Source: Lentzea cavernae (GTDB lineage Bacteria > Actinomycetota > Actinomycetes > Mycobacteriales > Pseudonocardiaceae). Taken from it: a stretch of DNA of 64,000 bases. Each line of letters starts with the position of its first letter. The stretch's first letter is position 1. The stretch lies in contig NZ_BNAR01000012.1 in the NCBI RefSeq assembly GCF_014653695.1, positions 204,659-268,658 of the forward strand. Direction: 5' to 3'. Shown in pieces: positions 1-8,127 of this stretch. The notes beneath the pieces are model-generated. The model did no database searches. It was not told the DNA's origin and saw only the letters and a list, made by a program, of their open reading frames with translations. Made by a program: the position numbers and the translations under genes.

Positions 1-185
1 CTGGGCTTGGGGTGTCGGGTGGTGTGGCTGTCGGTGCGTACTGCGGGTCAGGTGTGACTGCCTCGTCCGTCGTGCTCGCGCTGGAGGTCGCGGGGATCAC
101 GTCGGCCGAGAGGCCGGCGGCCTTGTACGCCGGGTCGTGGTCCAACTGGTGCGCGTTGGACCGGGAGGTCGCTACCGGCGGCTGA
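1..185 (+). CDS. sseA: Thiosulfate/mercaptopyruvate sulfurtransferase (rhodanese), 3' end only
   Basis: Only the last 60 codons lie in the window, read from base 3. They contain the C-terminal rhodanese active-site loop AYCGSGVTA, whose cysteine carries the transferred sulfur, and then the family tail with LYAGSWSNW shortly before the stop. Two-domain rhodaneses of this kind move sulfur from thiosulfate or 3-mercaptopyruvate to an acceptor in the cytoplasm. The first domain and the start lie outside the window. The symbol is by family resemblance. The gene converges on the DUF3558 lipoprotein gene, with about 20 bp between the two stop codons. Confidence 0.85.
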   Translation, partial: GLGVSGGVAVGAYCGSGVTASSVVLALEVAGITSAERPAALYAGSWSNWCALDREVATGG

Positions 186-207
186 CGCTCACCGGGTAGA
201 CGCTGCG

Positions 208-813
208 TCAGGCGTTGGGGATGCGGTTGAAGCCCTCGGTGGCGAGTTTGAGGGCCGTGGCGCAGGTGTCCAGTTCCTCGATCGCCAGGACGCTCACCGA
301 GAAGGCCGGGGTGATGACGTTCGGGTCGTCGGTCAGCATGACGGTGACCTGGCAGTCCTCCTTGGCGGCGCTGACCTGCCAGGCGGTGTTGCCGCCGATC
401 TCGATCTGCTTCTTGTCGCCTTCCTGGTCCGCCACGTCGGGGACCGTGACCATCTGGGTGATGACGGTCGACGGGCCGGTGGTGGTGTGGATGCAGCCGC
501 CGTCCGCCGAGGACTTGCCGCCGGTGGCGGCCTCGATGTCCGCGGCCTTGAGGACGCCGCAGGTCTCGAGGCCCGTGGCCTTCTTCTTGGTGGTGACCTT
601 CACCTCGCCCTGCTTCGGGGCGGTGGAGGGGCTCGCCGGCTTGGAGGCCGGGGTGCTGGCGGACGGCTTCTTCGAGGTCGTGGTGGGGTCGGCCGGTTCT
701 TGGACCGCGTTGGTGTCGGCCGTCGCGTTGCCCTTGACCTGTTCGGCGCAGCCCGTGACGGCGGCGAGGGTCAGGCCCAGTGCGAGGAGGATGGCCGCTG
801 GTCTCAGGTGCAT
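208..813 (-). CDS. DUF3558-type lipoprotein
   Basis: 201-residue exported lipoprotein. It opens with a signal peptide ending in the lipobox VTGC (Cys about 22), followed by a low-complexity linker rich in Thr, Ser, Pro and Lys (about residues 35-75) that would space the domain from the membrane. The rest resembles DUF3558: ETCGVL near the start, a paired cysteine in GGCIH, an IGGNTAW turn, and a final CATALKLA helix before RIP. The family has no established function. ATG start with an AGAGG-like site upstream in the transcribed strand. The divergent neighbour is acuC, about 60 bp away. Confidence 0.8.
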   Translation of the reverse strand: MHLRPAAILLALGLTLAAVTGCAEQVKGNATADTNAVQEPADPTTTSKKPSASTPASKPASPSTAPKQGEVKVTTKKKATGLETCGVLKAADIEAATGGKSSADGGCIHTTTGPSTVITQMVTVPDVADQEGDKKQIEIGGNTAWQVSAAKEDCQVTVMLTDDPNVITPAFSVSVLAIEELDTCATALKLATEGFNRIPNA

Positions 814-872
814 GTCGCCTCTGACCTCTGTTCGGTGAGATCGGTTCCGCGCGCGACTGTAGGTTGCAGGGC

Positions 873-2045
873 ATGGGTAAGCCAGCCGCTGTTGTCTGGG
901 ACAGGTCCTTCCTCGGGTACGACCTCGGTGGCGACCATCCGCTGAACCCGGTCCGGCTCGATCTGACCGTGCGGCTCGCCACGGCGCTCGGGGTGCTGGA
1001 CGGTGTCGCGTTGCGGGCGCCTGCGGCGGCCAGTGACGAAGAGATCGAGCTGGTGCACAAGCCCGGTTACCTGAGTGCTGTGCAGGCTGCGCCGACGGCC
1101 GGGTGGGACGTGGGGCACGGGCTGGGGACGGCGGACAATCCCGTGTTCGAGCGGATGCACGAGGCGTCGGCGTTGGTGGTCGGCGGGTCGCTCGTGGCGG
1201 CTCGGGCCATCGCTTCGGGGGAGGCGGACCGGGCGGTCAACATCGCCGGGGGGTTGCACCACGCGATGCCGGACAGTGCGGCCGGGTTCTGCGTTTACAA
1301 CGACTGTGCGGTGGCGATCGAGTGGTTGTTGCGCAGCGGGGTGGAGCGCATCGCCTATGTCGATGTCGACGTGCATCACGGGGACGGGGTGCAGACGGCG
1401 TTCTGGGACGACCCGCGGGTGCTGACGATCTCGTTGCACCAGCATCCGATGAGCCTGTGGCCCGGTACCGGGTGGGCCGGTGAGGTCGGGGGCGCCGGGG
1501 CCGAGGGGAGCGCGGTCAACGTGCCGTTGCCTGCGGGGACGCGGGACGGCGGCTGGTTGCGGGCGTTCCACGCGACCGTGCCGGCGTTGCTGGGGGCGTT
1601 CCGGCCGCAGGTGCTGGTCACGCAGTGCGGTGTCGACACGCACAAGGAGGATCCGCTCGCGGACCTGTCTTTGAGCGTGGACGGGCATCGGGCGATCTAC
1701 CAGGCGTTCCGGGACCTGGTGAACGAGCGCGGGTACAAGTGGCTCGCGCTCGGTGGTGGTGGGTACGAGCTGCTCAGGGTGGTGCCGCGGTCGTGGACTC
1801 ACCTGCTGGCGACCGTGCTCGACCGCGACGTCGACCCGAACCGGCCGTTGCCGGCGGACTGGGTGGCCCACGCGACACGCATCGCGCCCGAGTGGCCTTT
1901 GCCCTCGTCGATGACTGACGGGTGCGACCCTGGGTACCACCCTTGGGGCGGGGACGTGGAGGAGCCGGTGGACAAGGCGATCCGCGAGACGCGTCGAGCG
2001 GTGTTCCCGTTGCATGGACTTGATCCCGACGACCCCAGGGACTGA
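873..2045 (+). CDS. acuC: Acetoin utilization protein AcuC (class I histone-deacetylase-like protein deacetylase)
   Basis: 390-residue member of the arginase/deacetylase fold. Visible family motifs in order: HPLNP near residue 25; GGLHHAMPD followed by FCVYND near 125-140; the zinc-binding DVDVHHGDG near 165; LGGGGY near the C terminus. AcuC removes acetyl groups from lysines of target proteins; acetyl-CoA synthetase is the known target in Bacillus. A TTG lies 9 bases upstream in frame, but the ATG is preferred because homologues begin close to it. The acetyltransferase gene begins 5 bp after the stop, so writer and eraser of lysine acetylation appear co-transcribed. Confidence 0.9.
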   Translation: MGKPAAVVWDRSFLGYDLGGDHPLNPVRLDLTVRLATALGVLDGVALRAPAAASDEEIELVHKPGYLSAVQAAPTAGWDVGHGLGTADNPVFERMHEASALVVGGSLVAARAIASGEADRAVNIAGGLHHAMPDSAAGFCVYNDCAVAIEWLLRSGVERIAYVDVDVHHGDGVQTAFWDDPRVLTISLHQHPMSLWPGTGWAGEVGGAGAEGSAVNVPLPAGTRDGGWLRAFHATVPALLGAFRPQVLVTQCGVDTHKEDPLADLSLSVDGHRAIYQAFRDLVNERGYKWLALGGGGYELLRVVPRSWTHLLATVLDRDVDPNRPLPADWVAHATRIAPEWPLPSSMTDGCDPGYHPWGGDVEEPVDKAIRETRRAVFPLHGLDPDDPRD

Positions 2046-2050
2046 CACCG

Positions 2051-4735
2051 GTGCCGGCCAGCGTGAACGATTCCAGCGAGAACGACCCGAGCGTGAGAGA
2101 TCCGTTCGACTTCCCGCGGCACTGGGAGGCGGACGTCGTCCTGAGCGACGGCCGCACCGTCCACCTGCGGCCGATCACGCCGGACGACGGCGAGCAGCTG
2201 CGCGAGTTCCACGGCCGGCTGTCGGAGCGGACGCGGTACTTCCGCTACTTCGGGCCGTACCCGCGGATCCCGCAGCGCGACCTCGACCGGTTCAGCACGG
2301 TCGACCACCACGACCGGGTGGCGCTCATCGCGTTGCTCGGCGACGACATCGTCGCCGTCGGGCGGTTCGACCGGCTGCACGACGCTCAGCAGGGCAGGAA
2401 CCACAGCCGGGGGGACAGCGCCGAGGTGGCGTTCGTCGTCGAGGACGGGCACCAGGGGCGCGGGCTGGGCAGCATCCTGCTCGAGCACCTCGCCGCGGCG
2501 GCCAGGGAGGTCGGGCTGGTGCGGTTCGAGGCCGAGGTGCTCGCCGAGAACGGGCAGATGGTCCGGGTGTTCCGCGACGCCGGCTACCAGGTCAGCAGGG
2601 CGTTCGAGGAGGGCGTGCTGCACCTCGAGTTCGCCATCGACCCCACCGACGAGTCCGTGGCCGTCGCCAGGGCCCGCGAGCAGGCCGCCGAGGCCCGCAG
2701 CGTGCACAACCTGCTGCACCCGCGCAGCGTCGCCGTCATCGGCGCGTCCACCGACCCGACCAAGATCGGGCACGCGGTCCTCAAGAACCTCCTCGAGTCC
2801 GACTTCAACGGGCCCGTCTACCCCGTCAACGCCGAGCACCGCTCGGTGCGGGGCGTCCGGGCCTACCCCACCGTGGTCGACATCCCCGACGACGTCGACC
2901 TCGCCGTCGTCGCCGTCCCCGCGGCCAGCGTCGACGAGGTCATGGACGGTTGCCTCGCCAAGGGCGTGAAGGCGCTCGTCGTCGTCAGTTCGGGCTACGG
3001 CGAGACGGGGCCTGACGGGCTGTCGGCGGAACGCAGGCTCGCGGCGGAGGCGAGAGCGCACGGCATGCGTGTCGTCGGTCCGAACGCGTTGGGCGTGCTC
3101 AACCTCGATCCGAAGGTCCGCCTCAACGCGAGCCTCGCGCCGAAGCTGCCGTCACGGGGCCGCGCGGGCTTCTTCTGCCAGTCCGGCGCCCTCGGCACGG
3201 CCATCCTGGCCAACGCCGCCGGCTGGGGCCTCGGCCTGTCCACGTTCGTCTCGGCGGGCAACCGCGCCGACGTCTCCGGCAACGACATGCTGCAGTACTG
3301 GGAGACCGATCCCTCCACCGACGTCGTGCTGCTCTACCTCGAGTCGTTCGGCAACCCGCGCAAGTTCGCGAGGCTCGCCCGCAGGCTCGGCCGCACCAAG
3401 CCCATCGTCGCGGTGAAGTCCGGCCGGCACGCCGTCGTCCCCGGCCTCGCCGCCACGGCCGCGAACGTCGACGAGGCGAGCGTCCAGGCCCTGTTCGAGC
3501 AGGCCGGCGTGATCAGGGTCGACTCGCTGGCCCAGCTGTTCGACACCGCGCTCCTGCTTGCCCACCAGCCGCTGCCGGCGGGCAAGCGCGTCGCCGTCGT
3601 CGGCAACTCCACCGCGATCGGCCTGCTCGCCGCCGACACGCTGCTGGCCCAGGGCCTCGACCTCGCGGGTGATCCCGTCGACGTCGGCGCGCAGGCCACC
3701 CCCGAGGAGTTCGCGAAGGCGGTCGAACAGGCCCTGGACCGCACCGACACCGACGCCCTCGTCGTCGTGTTCGTGCCCCCGATCGTGGTTCCCGGCGCCG
3801 CCTACGCCCGCGCGCTCAAGGAAGCCGCCCACCGCACGAAACCGATCGTCAGCACGTTCCTCGCGGTCGAGGGCATTCCCGACGAGCTCAAGATGCCCGG
3901 CAAGGGCTCGATCCCGAGCTACGCCAGTCCCGAACGCGCCGTGCTCGCCCTGGCCCGCGCCGTCCGCTACGCCCGCTGGCGTGCCGCACCGCAGGGCAAC
4001 TTCACCCGGCCCGACGGCATCGACCTCGACCGGGCCAGGTCCATTGTGGACACACCGCGCGCCGAGCAGCGCCTCGACGACCGCAAGGCCGTTGAGCTGC
4101 TGGAGTGCTACGGCATCGACGTCGTCCCGTTCCGCATCGCGCAGAGCGCCGAAGAAGCCGCCGAGGCGGCCGAGGAGCTCGGGTACCCCGTCGCGATGAA
4201 GGCCACCAGCGAGCGGCTGCGCCACCGCACCGACCTCGTCGGCGTCAGGCTCGACGTCGCCCAGCGGGAATCGGTCACGGCCGCCTACCACGACCTCGCG
4301 GCGCTCTCCGGGAAACCGGGCGTCTACGTGCAACGCATGGCGCCCAAGGGAGTCAGCTGCGTCCTGGGCCTGCAGGACGACCCGAGCTTCGGCACGCTCG
4401 TCTGGTTCGGACTGTCCGGTCTGGTCAGCGACCTGCTCGGCGACCGGGCCTACCGGGCGGTACCCCTCACCGACACCGACGCGGCGGAACTCGTTGCGGC
4501 ACCGAAAGCAGCGCCCCTGCTCACCGGTTATCGCGGCGACGAACCAGCGGACCTGAAAGCACTTCAGGAACTGGTACTCCGTTTGGCGGCATTGGCGGAG
4601 GACCTCCCGGAGGTGCGTTCGTTGAAGCTCGAACCTGTTCTTGCTTCTGCCGCAGGGGCTTTCGTGAGCAGCGCTCGAATCGTCATCGGTCCGCCCCCGT
4701 CCCTGCACGACGCCGGTCCGCGCCGTCTGCGGTGA
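2051..4735 (+). CDS. Pat-type fusion: N-terminal GNAT acetyltransferase with ADP-forming acyl-CoA-ligase-like domains
   Basis: 894 residues, GTG start. Residues about 20-200 form a GNAT domain (VEDGHQGRGLGSILL is the acetyl-CoA pyrophosphate loop). A CoA-binding Rossmann domain follows (SVAVIGASTD, about 230), then a ligase domain (FFCQSGALG, about 375) and a C-terminal ATP-grasp domain (about 670-890). The arrangement matches protein lysine acetyltransferases of the Pat family, which silence acetyl-CoA synthetase; actinobacterial forms often carry GNAT first. After KSGRH (about 456), where true ADP-forming ligases have a SHTGA phosphohistidine loop, this protein reads GLAATAANVD, so ligase activity is unlikely and the region is probably regulatory. 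Coupled to acuC. Confidence 0.88.
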   Translation: MPASVNDSSENDPSVRDPFDFPRHWEADVVLSDGRTVHLRPITPDDGEQLREFHGRLSERTRYFRYFGPYPRIPQRDLDRFSTVDHHDRVALIALLGDDIVAVGRFDRLHDAQQGRNHSRGDSAEVAFVVEDGHQGRGLGSILLEHLAAAAREVGLVRFEAEVLAENGQMVRVFRDAGYQVSRAFEEGVLHLEFAIDPTDESVAVARAREQAAEARSVHNLLHPRSVAVIGASTDPTKIGHAVLKNLLESDFNGPVYPVNAEHRSVRGVRAYPTVVDIPDDVDLAVVAVPAASVDEVMDGCLAKGVKALVVVSSGYGETGPDGLSAERRLAAEARAHGMRVVGPNALGVLNLDPKVRLNASLAPKLPSRGRAGFFCQSGALGTAILANAAGWGLGLSTFVSAGNRADVSGNDMLQYWETDPSTDVVLLYLESFGNPRKFARLARRLGRTKPIVAVKSGRHAVVPGLAATAANVDEASVQALFEQAGVIRVDSLAQLFDTALLLAHQPLPAGKRVAVVGNSTAIGLLAADTLLAQGLDLAGDPVDVGAQATPEEFAKAVEQALDRTDTDALVVVFVPPIVVPGAAYARALKEAAHRTKPIVSTFLAVEGIPDELKMPGKGSIPSYASPERAVLALARAVRYARWRAAPQGNFTRPDGIDLDRARSIVDTPRAEQRLDDRKAVELLECYGIDVVPFRIAQSAEEAAEAAEELGYPVAMKATSERLRHRTDLVGVRLDVAQRESVTAAYHDLAALSGKPGVYVQRMAPKGVSCVLGLQDDPSFGTLVWFGLSGLVSDLLGDRAYRAVPLTDTDAAELVAAPKAAPLLTGYRGDEPADLKALQELVLRLAALAEDLPEVRSLKLEPVLASAAGAFVSSARIVIGPPPSLHDAGPRRLR

Positions 4736-4918
4736 CTCCGGACTGACGTCCGACTGAACTGTTACCGCACCGATTCCGTTGTTTCCATTCGTGCCAAGGT
4801 ATGGACATGCGTCCTGCCGCCGCTTAGGTTTCCGGCATCGCCGAGCAGCACCGACCCAGGTGCGCAGGCGCATGCCCGTGGAATAGCGCTGTAGTTGATA
4901 ACTGCTGTAGAGGGACGA

Positions 4919-5752
4919 ATGACGCCGAGAGCACTTCTCCGCCTGCTGGCGACTACAAGTGCGGCCGTGCTCCTGCTCGCCTCGTGCGCGGGTGGCGGCG
5001 GGTCCGGTATGGCCAGCAAGGTCAGCTCGGACGACCGCATGGTCATCGCCGTGTCGTACGACCAGCCTGGCCTGTCGGTGCGCAGGCTCGACGGCAGCTA
5101 CCGCGGGTTCGACGTCGACGTCGCCAAGTACATCGCGAACGAGCTGGGCGTCAAAGAGGAGAACATCGCCTGGAAGGAAGCACAGCCGGGCAACCGCGAG
5201 ACGCTCCTGACCAGCGGTGAGGCCGACATGGTCGTCTCCACCTACTCGATCACGGACAAGCGCAAGCAGATCGTCGACTTCGTCGGCCCGTACTTCGTCG
5301 CCGGCCAGGACCTGCTGGTGCGCATGAACGAGAACCGCATCGACGGCCCGAAGTCGCTCAACGCGACCCTGCGCCTGTGCTCCACCGCCGGTTCCACGTC
5401 GGCCGAGTACGTCCGCGACCAGTTCGCGAAGGACGTGAAGATGGTCGAGTACGCCAAGTTCAGCGACTGCGTCACGGCGCTGCTCGCGGAGAACGTCGAC
5501 GCCGTCACCACCGACGACGTGCTGCTCGCGGGCTACGCCGCCCAGAACCCCGAGCTCCTGCGGGTCGTCGGCGACCCGTTCAGCAAGGAGGAGTACGGCG
5601 TCGGCCTGCACCGCGACGACCCGAACAGCAAGGCGAAGGTCCAGGCCGCGCTGCAGAAGATGATCGACACGGGTGCCTGGCGCAAGTCGCTCGAGGCCAA
5701 CATCGGATCTTCCGGCTACAAGATCCCCGACCCGCCGCAGCTGGCCCCGTGA
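4919..5752 (+). CDS. ABC transporter substrate-binding lipoprotein, glutamate/polar amino acid type (SBP family 3)
   Basis: 277-residue lipoprotein with signal peptide and lipobox LLASC (Cys about 24), then a glycine-rich linker. The mature part has SBP_bac_3 hallmarks: YRGFDVDVAKYIA, GEADMVVSTYSIT, and IVDFVGPYF in the first lobe, and ALLAENVDAVTTDD in the second. Such proteins bind glutamate, glutamine or related amino acids and deliver them to a membrane permease. The ATG is chosen because AGAGGG lies 5 bases upstream; a TTG 24 bases earlier has no such site. No permease or ATPase gene is adjacent, so it is an orphan here and must work with a transporter encoded elsewhere or as a sensor. 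Confidence 0.85.
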   Translation: MTPRALLRLLATTSAAVLLLASCAGGGGSGMASKVSSDDRMVIAVSYDQPGLSVRRLDGSYRGFDVDVAKYIANELGVKEENIAWKEAQPGNRETLLTSGEADMVVSTYSITDKRKQIVDFVGPYFVAGQDLLVRMNENRIDGPKSLNATLRLCSTAGSTSAEYVRDQFAKDVKMVEYAKFSDCVTALLAENVDAVTTDDVLLAGYAAQNPELLRVVGDPFSKEEYGVGLHRDDPNSKAKVQAALQKMIDTGAWRKSLEANIGSSGYKIPDPPQLAP

Positions 5753-5783
5753 TCACACGGGGCGTCACGTAGGCTCACGCCAC

Positions 5784-6551
5784 GTGAACCGCGTCCCGCC
5801 GCACCGCGCTGATCGTCCCGTTCGCGCGGGCATCCCAGAACACGGCCGAGTTCCGCGTTACTACGCGGTCAAGGCCGAGCTGTTCGACCTCGTCGAGAAC
5901 CTCGGCGAAGGCACCGTGCTGCCGTCCGAACGCGAACTCGCCGAACGGTTCTCCGTCTCGCGCGTCACGCTGCGCCAGGCCGTCAGCGAACTGGTGCTCG
6001 AGGGCAAGCTCATCCGCCGCCAGGGCAGCGGGACGTTCGTCGCGCCGCCGAAGCTCGTCCAGCCGTTGTCCCTGGTCAGCTACACCGAGGGCATGCGCCG
6101 TCAGGGCGTCGAGCCGAACCGCACCGTGATCACGGTCGAGGAGCTCGGCGCCGACGAGGGCCTGGCCCGCGACCTGATGATCGAGCCGGGCGACCCGATC
6201 GTGCACCTCGAACGCGTGCTGCTCGCCGACGACGAACGCATCGGCCTCGAATCGACCTACCTGAGCCTGGGGCGCTTCCCGGACCTGTTGGAGAAGCTCG
6301 ACCCCGCCGGATCGCTCTACGCGTGCCTCACCGAACGGCTCGGCGTGCGTTTCGCGGAGGCCGAGGAACGCGTCGAGACGGTGCTCGCCACGCCCCGCGA
6401 GGCACTGCTGATCGGCACGAACCCGGCGCTGCCCATGTTGTTGCTGCACCGCGTGTCCTACGACGTCGAGGGTCACCCGATCGAACGCGCCCGGTCGTTG
6501 TACCGGGGTGATCGGTTCAGCTTCGTGGCCAGGCTGCACGCCGACCGTTAG
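5784..6551 (+). CDS. GntR family transcriptional regulator with UTRA domain (DasR/HutC-like)
   Basis: 255 residues, GTG start. Residues about 25-90 are a GntR winged helix (LPSERELAERF, SRVTLRQAVSELV, RRQGSGTFV); about 100-250 are a UTRA ligand domain (ESTYLSLGRFPDL, ATPREALLIGT, SLYRGDRFSFVARL). Overall it resembles Streptomyces DasR, the GlcNAc-responsive repressor, but the ligand cannot be read from sequence. It begins 31 bp after the amino-acid binding protein gene, so the two may be co-transcribed. The frame stays open 111 bases further upstream inside the previous gene, but conservation starts only at PRYYAVK, which supports this GTG. No sugar genes adjoin it. Confidence 0.82.
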   Translation: MNRVPPHRADRPVRAGIPEHGRVPRYYAVKAELFDLVENLGEGTVLPSERELAERFSVSRVTLRQAVSELVLEGKLIRRQGSGTFVAPPKLVQPLSLVSYTEGMRRQGVEPNRTVITVEELGADEGLARDLMIEPGDPIVHLERVLLADDERIGLESTYLSLGRFPDLLEKLDPAGSLYACLTERLGVRFAEAEERVETVLATPREALLIGTNPALPMLLLHRVSYDVEGHPIERARSLYRGDRFSFVARLHADR

Positions 6552-6989
6552 CGCTCACCGTCCACTGTGGCGTGTTCAGATGTCCACAATGGAGCGCAGC
6601 AGGTGTGGCAGGAGCTCGGGACGATGAACTGAAAGGCGTCAAACGATCTGCGAGTGATCGACGTGGCTTGTGTGGGAAGAATCCCTTTCGGGCCCCAACG
6701 TTCGGGTCTCTATCAGGCCGCGCACTGCGCGTGACTTCCCGGGCGCGTCCGGGAGGCTGACGGCCGACTGGGCCGGTGCGGGCGGTGCGCGGGGCGCCGG
6801 CTCGGCCGACGCCCTGGTCGTCGGCTGGATCATCAAGCCGGGCAACGGTTTCCGCATGGCCCGTGACGCGTCGTTCAGAGGTTCGTGACCATCGGGTGAC
6901 GTGACTGCGGGTCACCGGATCCCGTGCGGGCGCAGGAAGATACCGCCCGTTCGCACTCGTTCCCCGCTCAAGTCGCGGAGGTACTGTTG
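6552..6989. other. Intergenic region, no convincing gene
   Basis: About 440 bp between the GntR regulator and the next rightward gene. A 72-codon rightward frame (6670-6888, GTG) has fairly GC-rich third positions, about 80 percent by eye, but below the surrounding genes, and no recognisable motif; an antisense frame overlaps it. I do not call either. TCCACTGTGG (6568) and TGTCCACAATGG (6586) lie close together but similar words occur inside coding sequence elsewhere. The end of the region should carry the promoter of the next gene. Confidence 0.4.
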
Positions 6990-7382
6990 GTGCCAAGAAC
7001 TTCAGGTGTCCGCAACGGTGCGGAGGAGCGGGGGTGTGCCGTGTCCTTCAAGGCGGAGTTCCTCGCAGAACTCGAGGATTGTCTGCGTGGCTACGGCGCG
7101 GTCCCGGTGAGCAATCCCGACGCACTCGCGTTGTTCATCGAGTTCGTGCGAGCCCTTCCGGCAACGGACCAGCGACTGCGTTGCCTGGAAGGTGTCGACC
7201 AGGGTTCCGGATCGTTCTGGAACAACCCCGCGGTGTGGTGGGAGCAGGTGCCGAGGTTCGGCGCGGGACTGCCGCGATGCGGATCGGCGGAGTGCCGCAA
7301 GTTGCTGGACGACATGCTCGACGAGGCGATCAGCGACGAGATCGACGTGCTCGAGATGGAGATCCGCGAGCTGCCCAGCTGA
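6990..7382 (+). CDS. Hypothetical protein, about 130 residues
   Basis: I do not recognise this protein. It is soluble, acidic towards the C terminus and probably mostly helical, with FKAEFLAELEDCLRGYG near residue 20 of the longer form, a middle with FWNNPAVWWEQVPRFG, one CGSAEC pair, and a helical tail LDDMLDEAISDEIDVLEMEI. Two starts are possible. The GTG at 6990 has GGAGG 8 bases upstream and is preferred; the GTG at 7041 (beginning V-S-F-K-A-E-F) has only a weaker G-rich stretch. There is no signal peptide or membrane segment. It converges with the leftward repeat-protein gene about 70 bp downstream. Confidence 0.55.
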   Translation: MPRTSGVRNGAEERGCAVSFKAEFLAELEDCLRGYGAVPVSNPDALALFIEFVRALPATDQRLRCLEGVDQGSGSFWNNPAVWWEQVPRFGAGLPRCGSAECRKLLDDMLDEAISDEIDVLEMEIRELPS

Positions 7383-7449
7383 CACCGGGTCCGGACATGC
7401 CTGCCGGCGCCGCCACCTGTTACGGCCACGGCGCCGGGGCTTCCAGCAC

Positions 7450-8127
7450 TTATTTGACGGCGACGAGCGACTTGAACAGTTCCCGATAGCGGTGGAGAGC
7501 CAGTCGCAGGTCCTCGGTCTGTGGATCACTGTTTCCCTCGAGCTGCTTGGTGAGGGAACGGTGCCGGGTCGTGAGCTCCTCCAGCGCGCGCGTCACGAGC
7601 CCGTCCGCCTTGCGGACGGCCGCCTTCGGGTCGTCGACGAACTCGTACTGCACCGCCTGCCACTCGTCCTCGAGCTTGCCGACCTGCCGCGAGTCCGCGT
7701 GCTGCGGCTCGGCGTGGCGCTGGTCGGAACGGTGCTCGCCGCGCTCGTGGTCAGAACGCTGCTGCTCGGTGCGCTGCTGCTCGGTGCGCTGGTGTTCACC
7801 GCGCTGCTGTTCGGTGCGCTGGGCCTCGGTGCGCGAAGCCTCAGTCGCCTGGACGTCAGCGCGCTGAGCATCAGCCCGCTGCCCGTCAGCTCGCTGGGCC
7901 TCGGTCCGCTGCGCCTCCACACGCTGCGCTTCGCTCCTCTGGCCGTCAGTCCTCTGGCCGTCGATCCGCTGCGCGTCGGCGCGCTGCGGCTGCTGCGGCG
8001 TGCGCTCCGTCTGCGCGCGCTCGGTCTGCTGCGGCTGCTGCGGCGTGCGCTCCGTCTGCGCGCGCTCGGTCTGCTGCGGCCGAGCCGGAGTCGGAACGCC
8101 GGCGGCGTGGGTGGGGGCCTCAGACAT
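7450..8127 (-). CDS. Repeat-rich protein sharing a C-terminal domain with its upstream neighbour
   Basis: 225 residues. After a short N terminus (MSEAPTHAAG) come two exact copies of a 15-residue unit (QQTERAQTERTPQQP, residues 18-47), then about 90 residues of degenerate short units such as RTEAQRADGQR and RTEQQR, charged and polar throughout, likely disordered or coiled coil. The last 75 residues (W-QAVQYEFVDDP-KAAV..AD-LVT ... TEDLRLALHRYRELF) match the C-terminal domain of the preceding gene. The ATG overlaps the preceding gene's stop within ATGTCTGA, so translation is coupled. There is no signal or membrane segment. Function unknown; partnership with the membrane-anchored paralogue is an inference. 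Confidence 0.75.
   Translation of the reverse strand: MSEAPTHAAGVPTPARPQQTERAQTERTPQQPQQTERAQTERTPQQPQRADAQRIDGQRTDGQRSEAQRVEAQRTEAQRADGQRADAQRADVQATEASRTEAQRTEQQRGEHQRTEQQRTEQQRSDHERGEHRSDQRHAEPQHADSRQVGKLEDEWQAVQYEFVDDPKAAVRKADGLVTRALEELTTRHRSLTKQLEGNSDPQTEDLRLALHRYRELFKSLVAVK
7987..8076. repeat. Tandem 45-bp direct repeat, two exact copies, in coding sequence
   Basis: 7987-8031 and 8032-8076 are identical, each starting CGGCTGCTGCGG. The unit is a multiple of three and encodes the 15-residue protein repeat, so copy number can change without shifting the frame. Perfect identity at the DNA level suggests recent duplication. Confidence 0.9.

Noticed and set aside
3152..5611. Leftward open frame of 819 codons
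   Set aside because: Antisense shadow of the acetyltransferase and binding-protein genes; composition rich in Arg, Gly and Val from GC bias, no motif.
7990..8090. CRISPR-like repetition
   Set aside because: Direct adjacent 45-bp copies with no spacers, in frame within a coding region; no cas genes.
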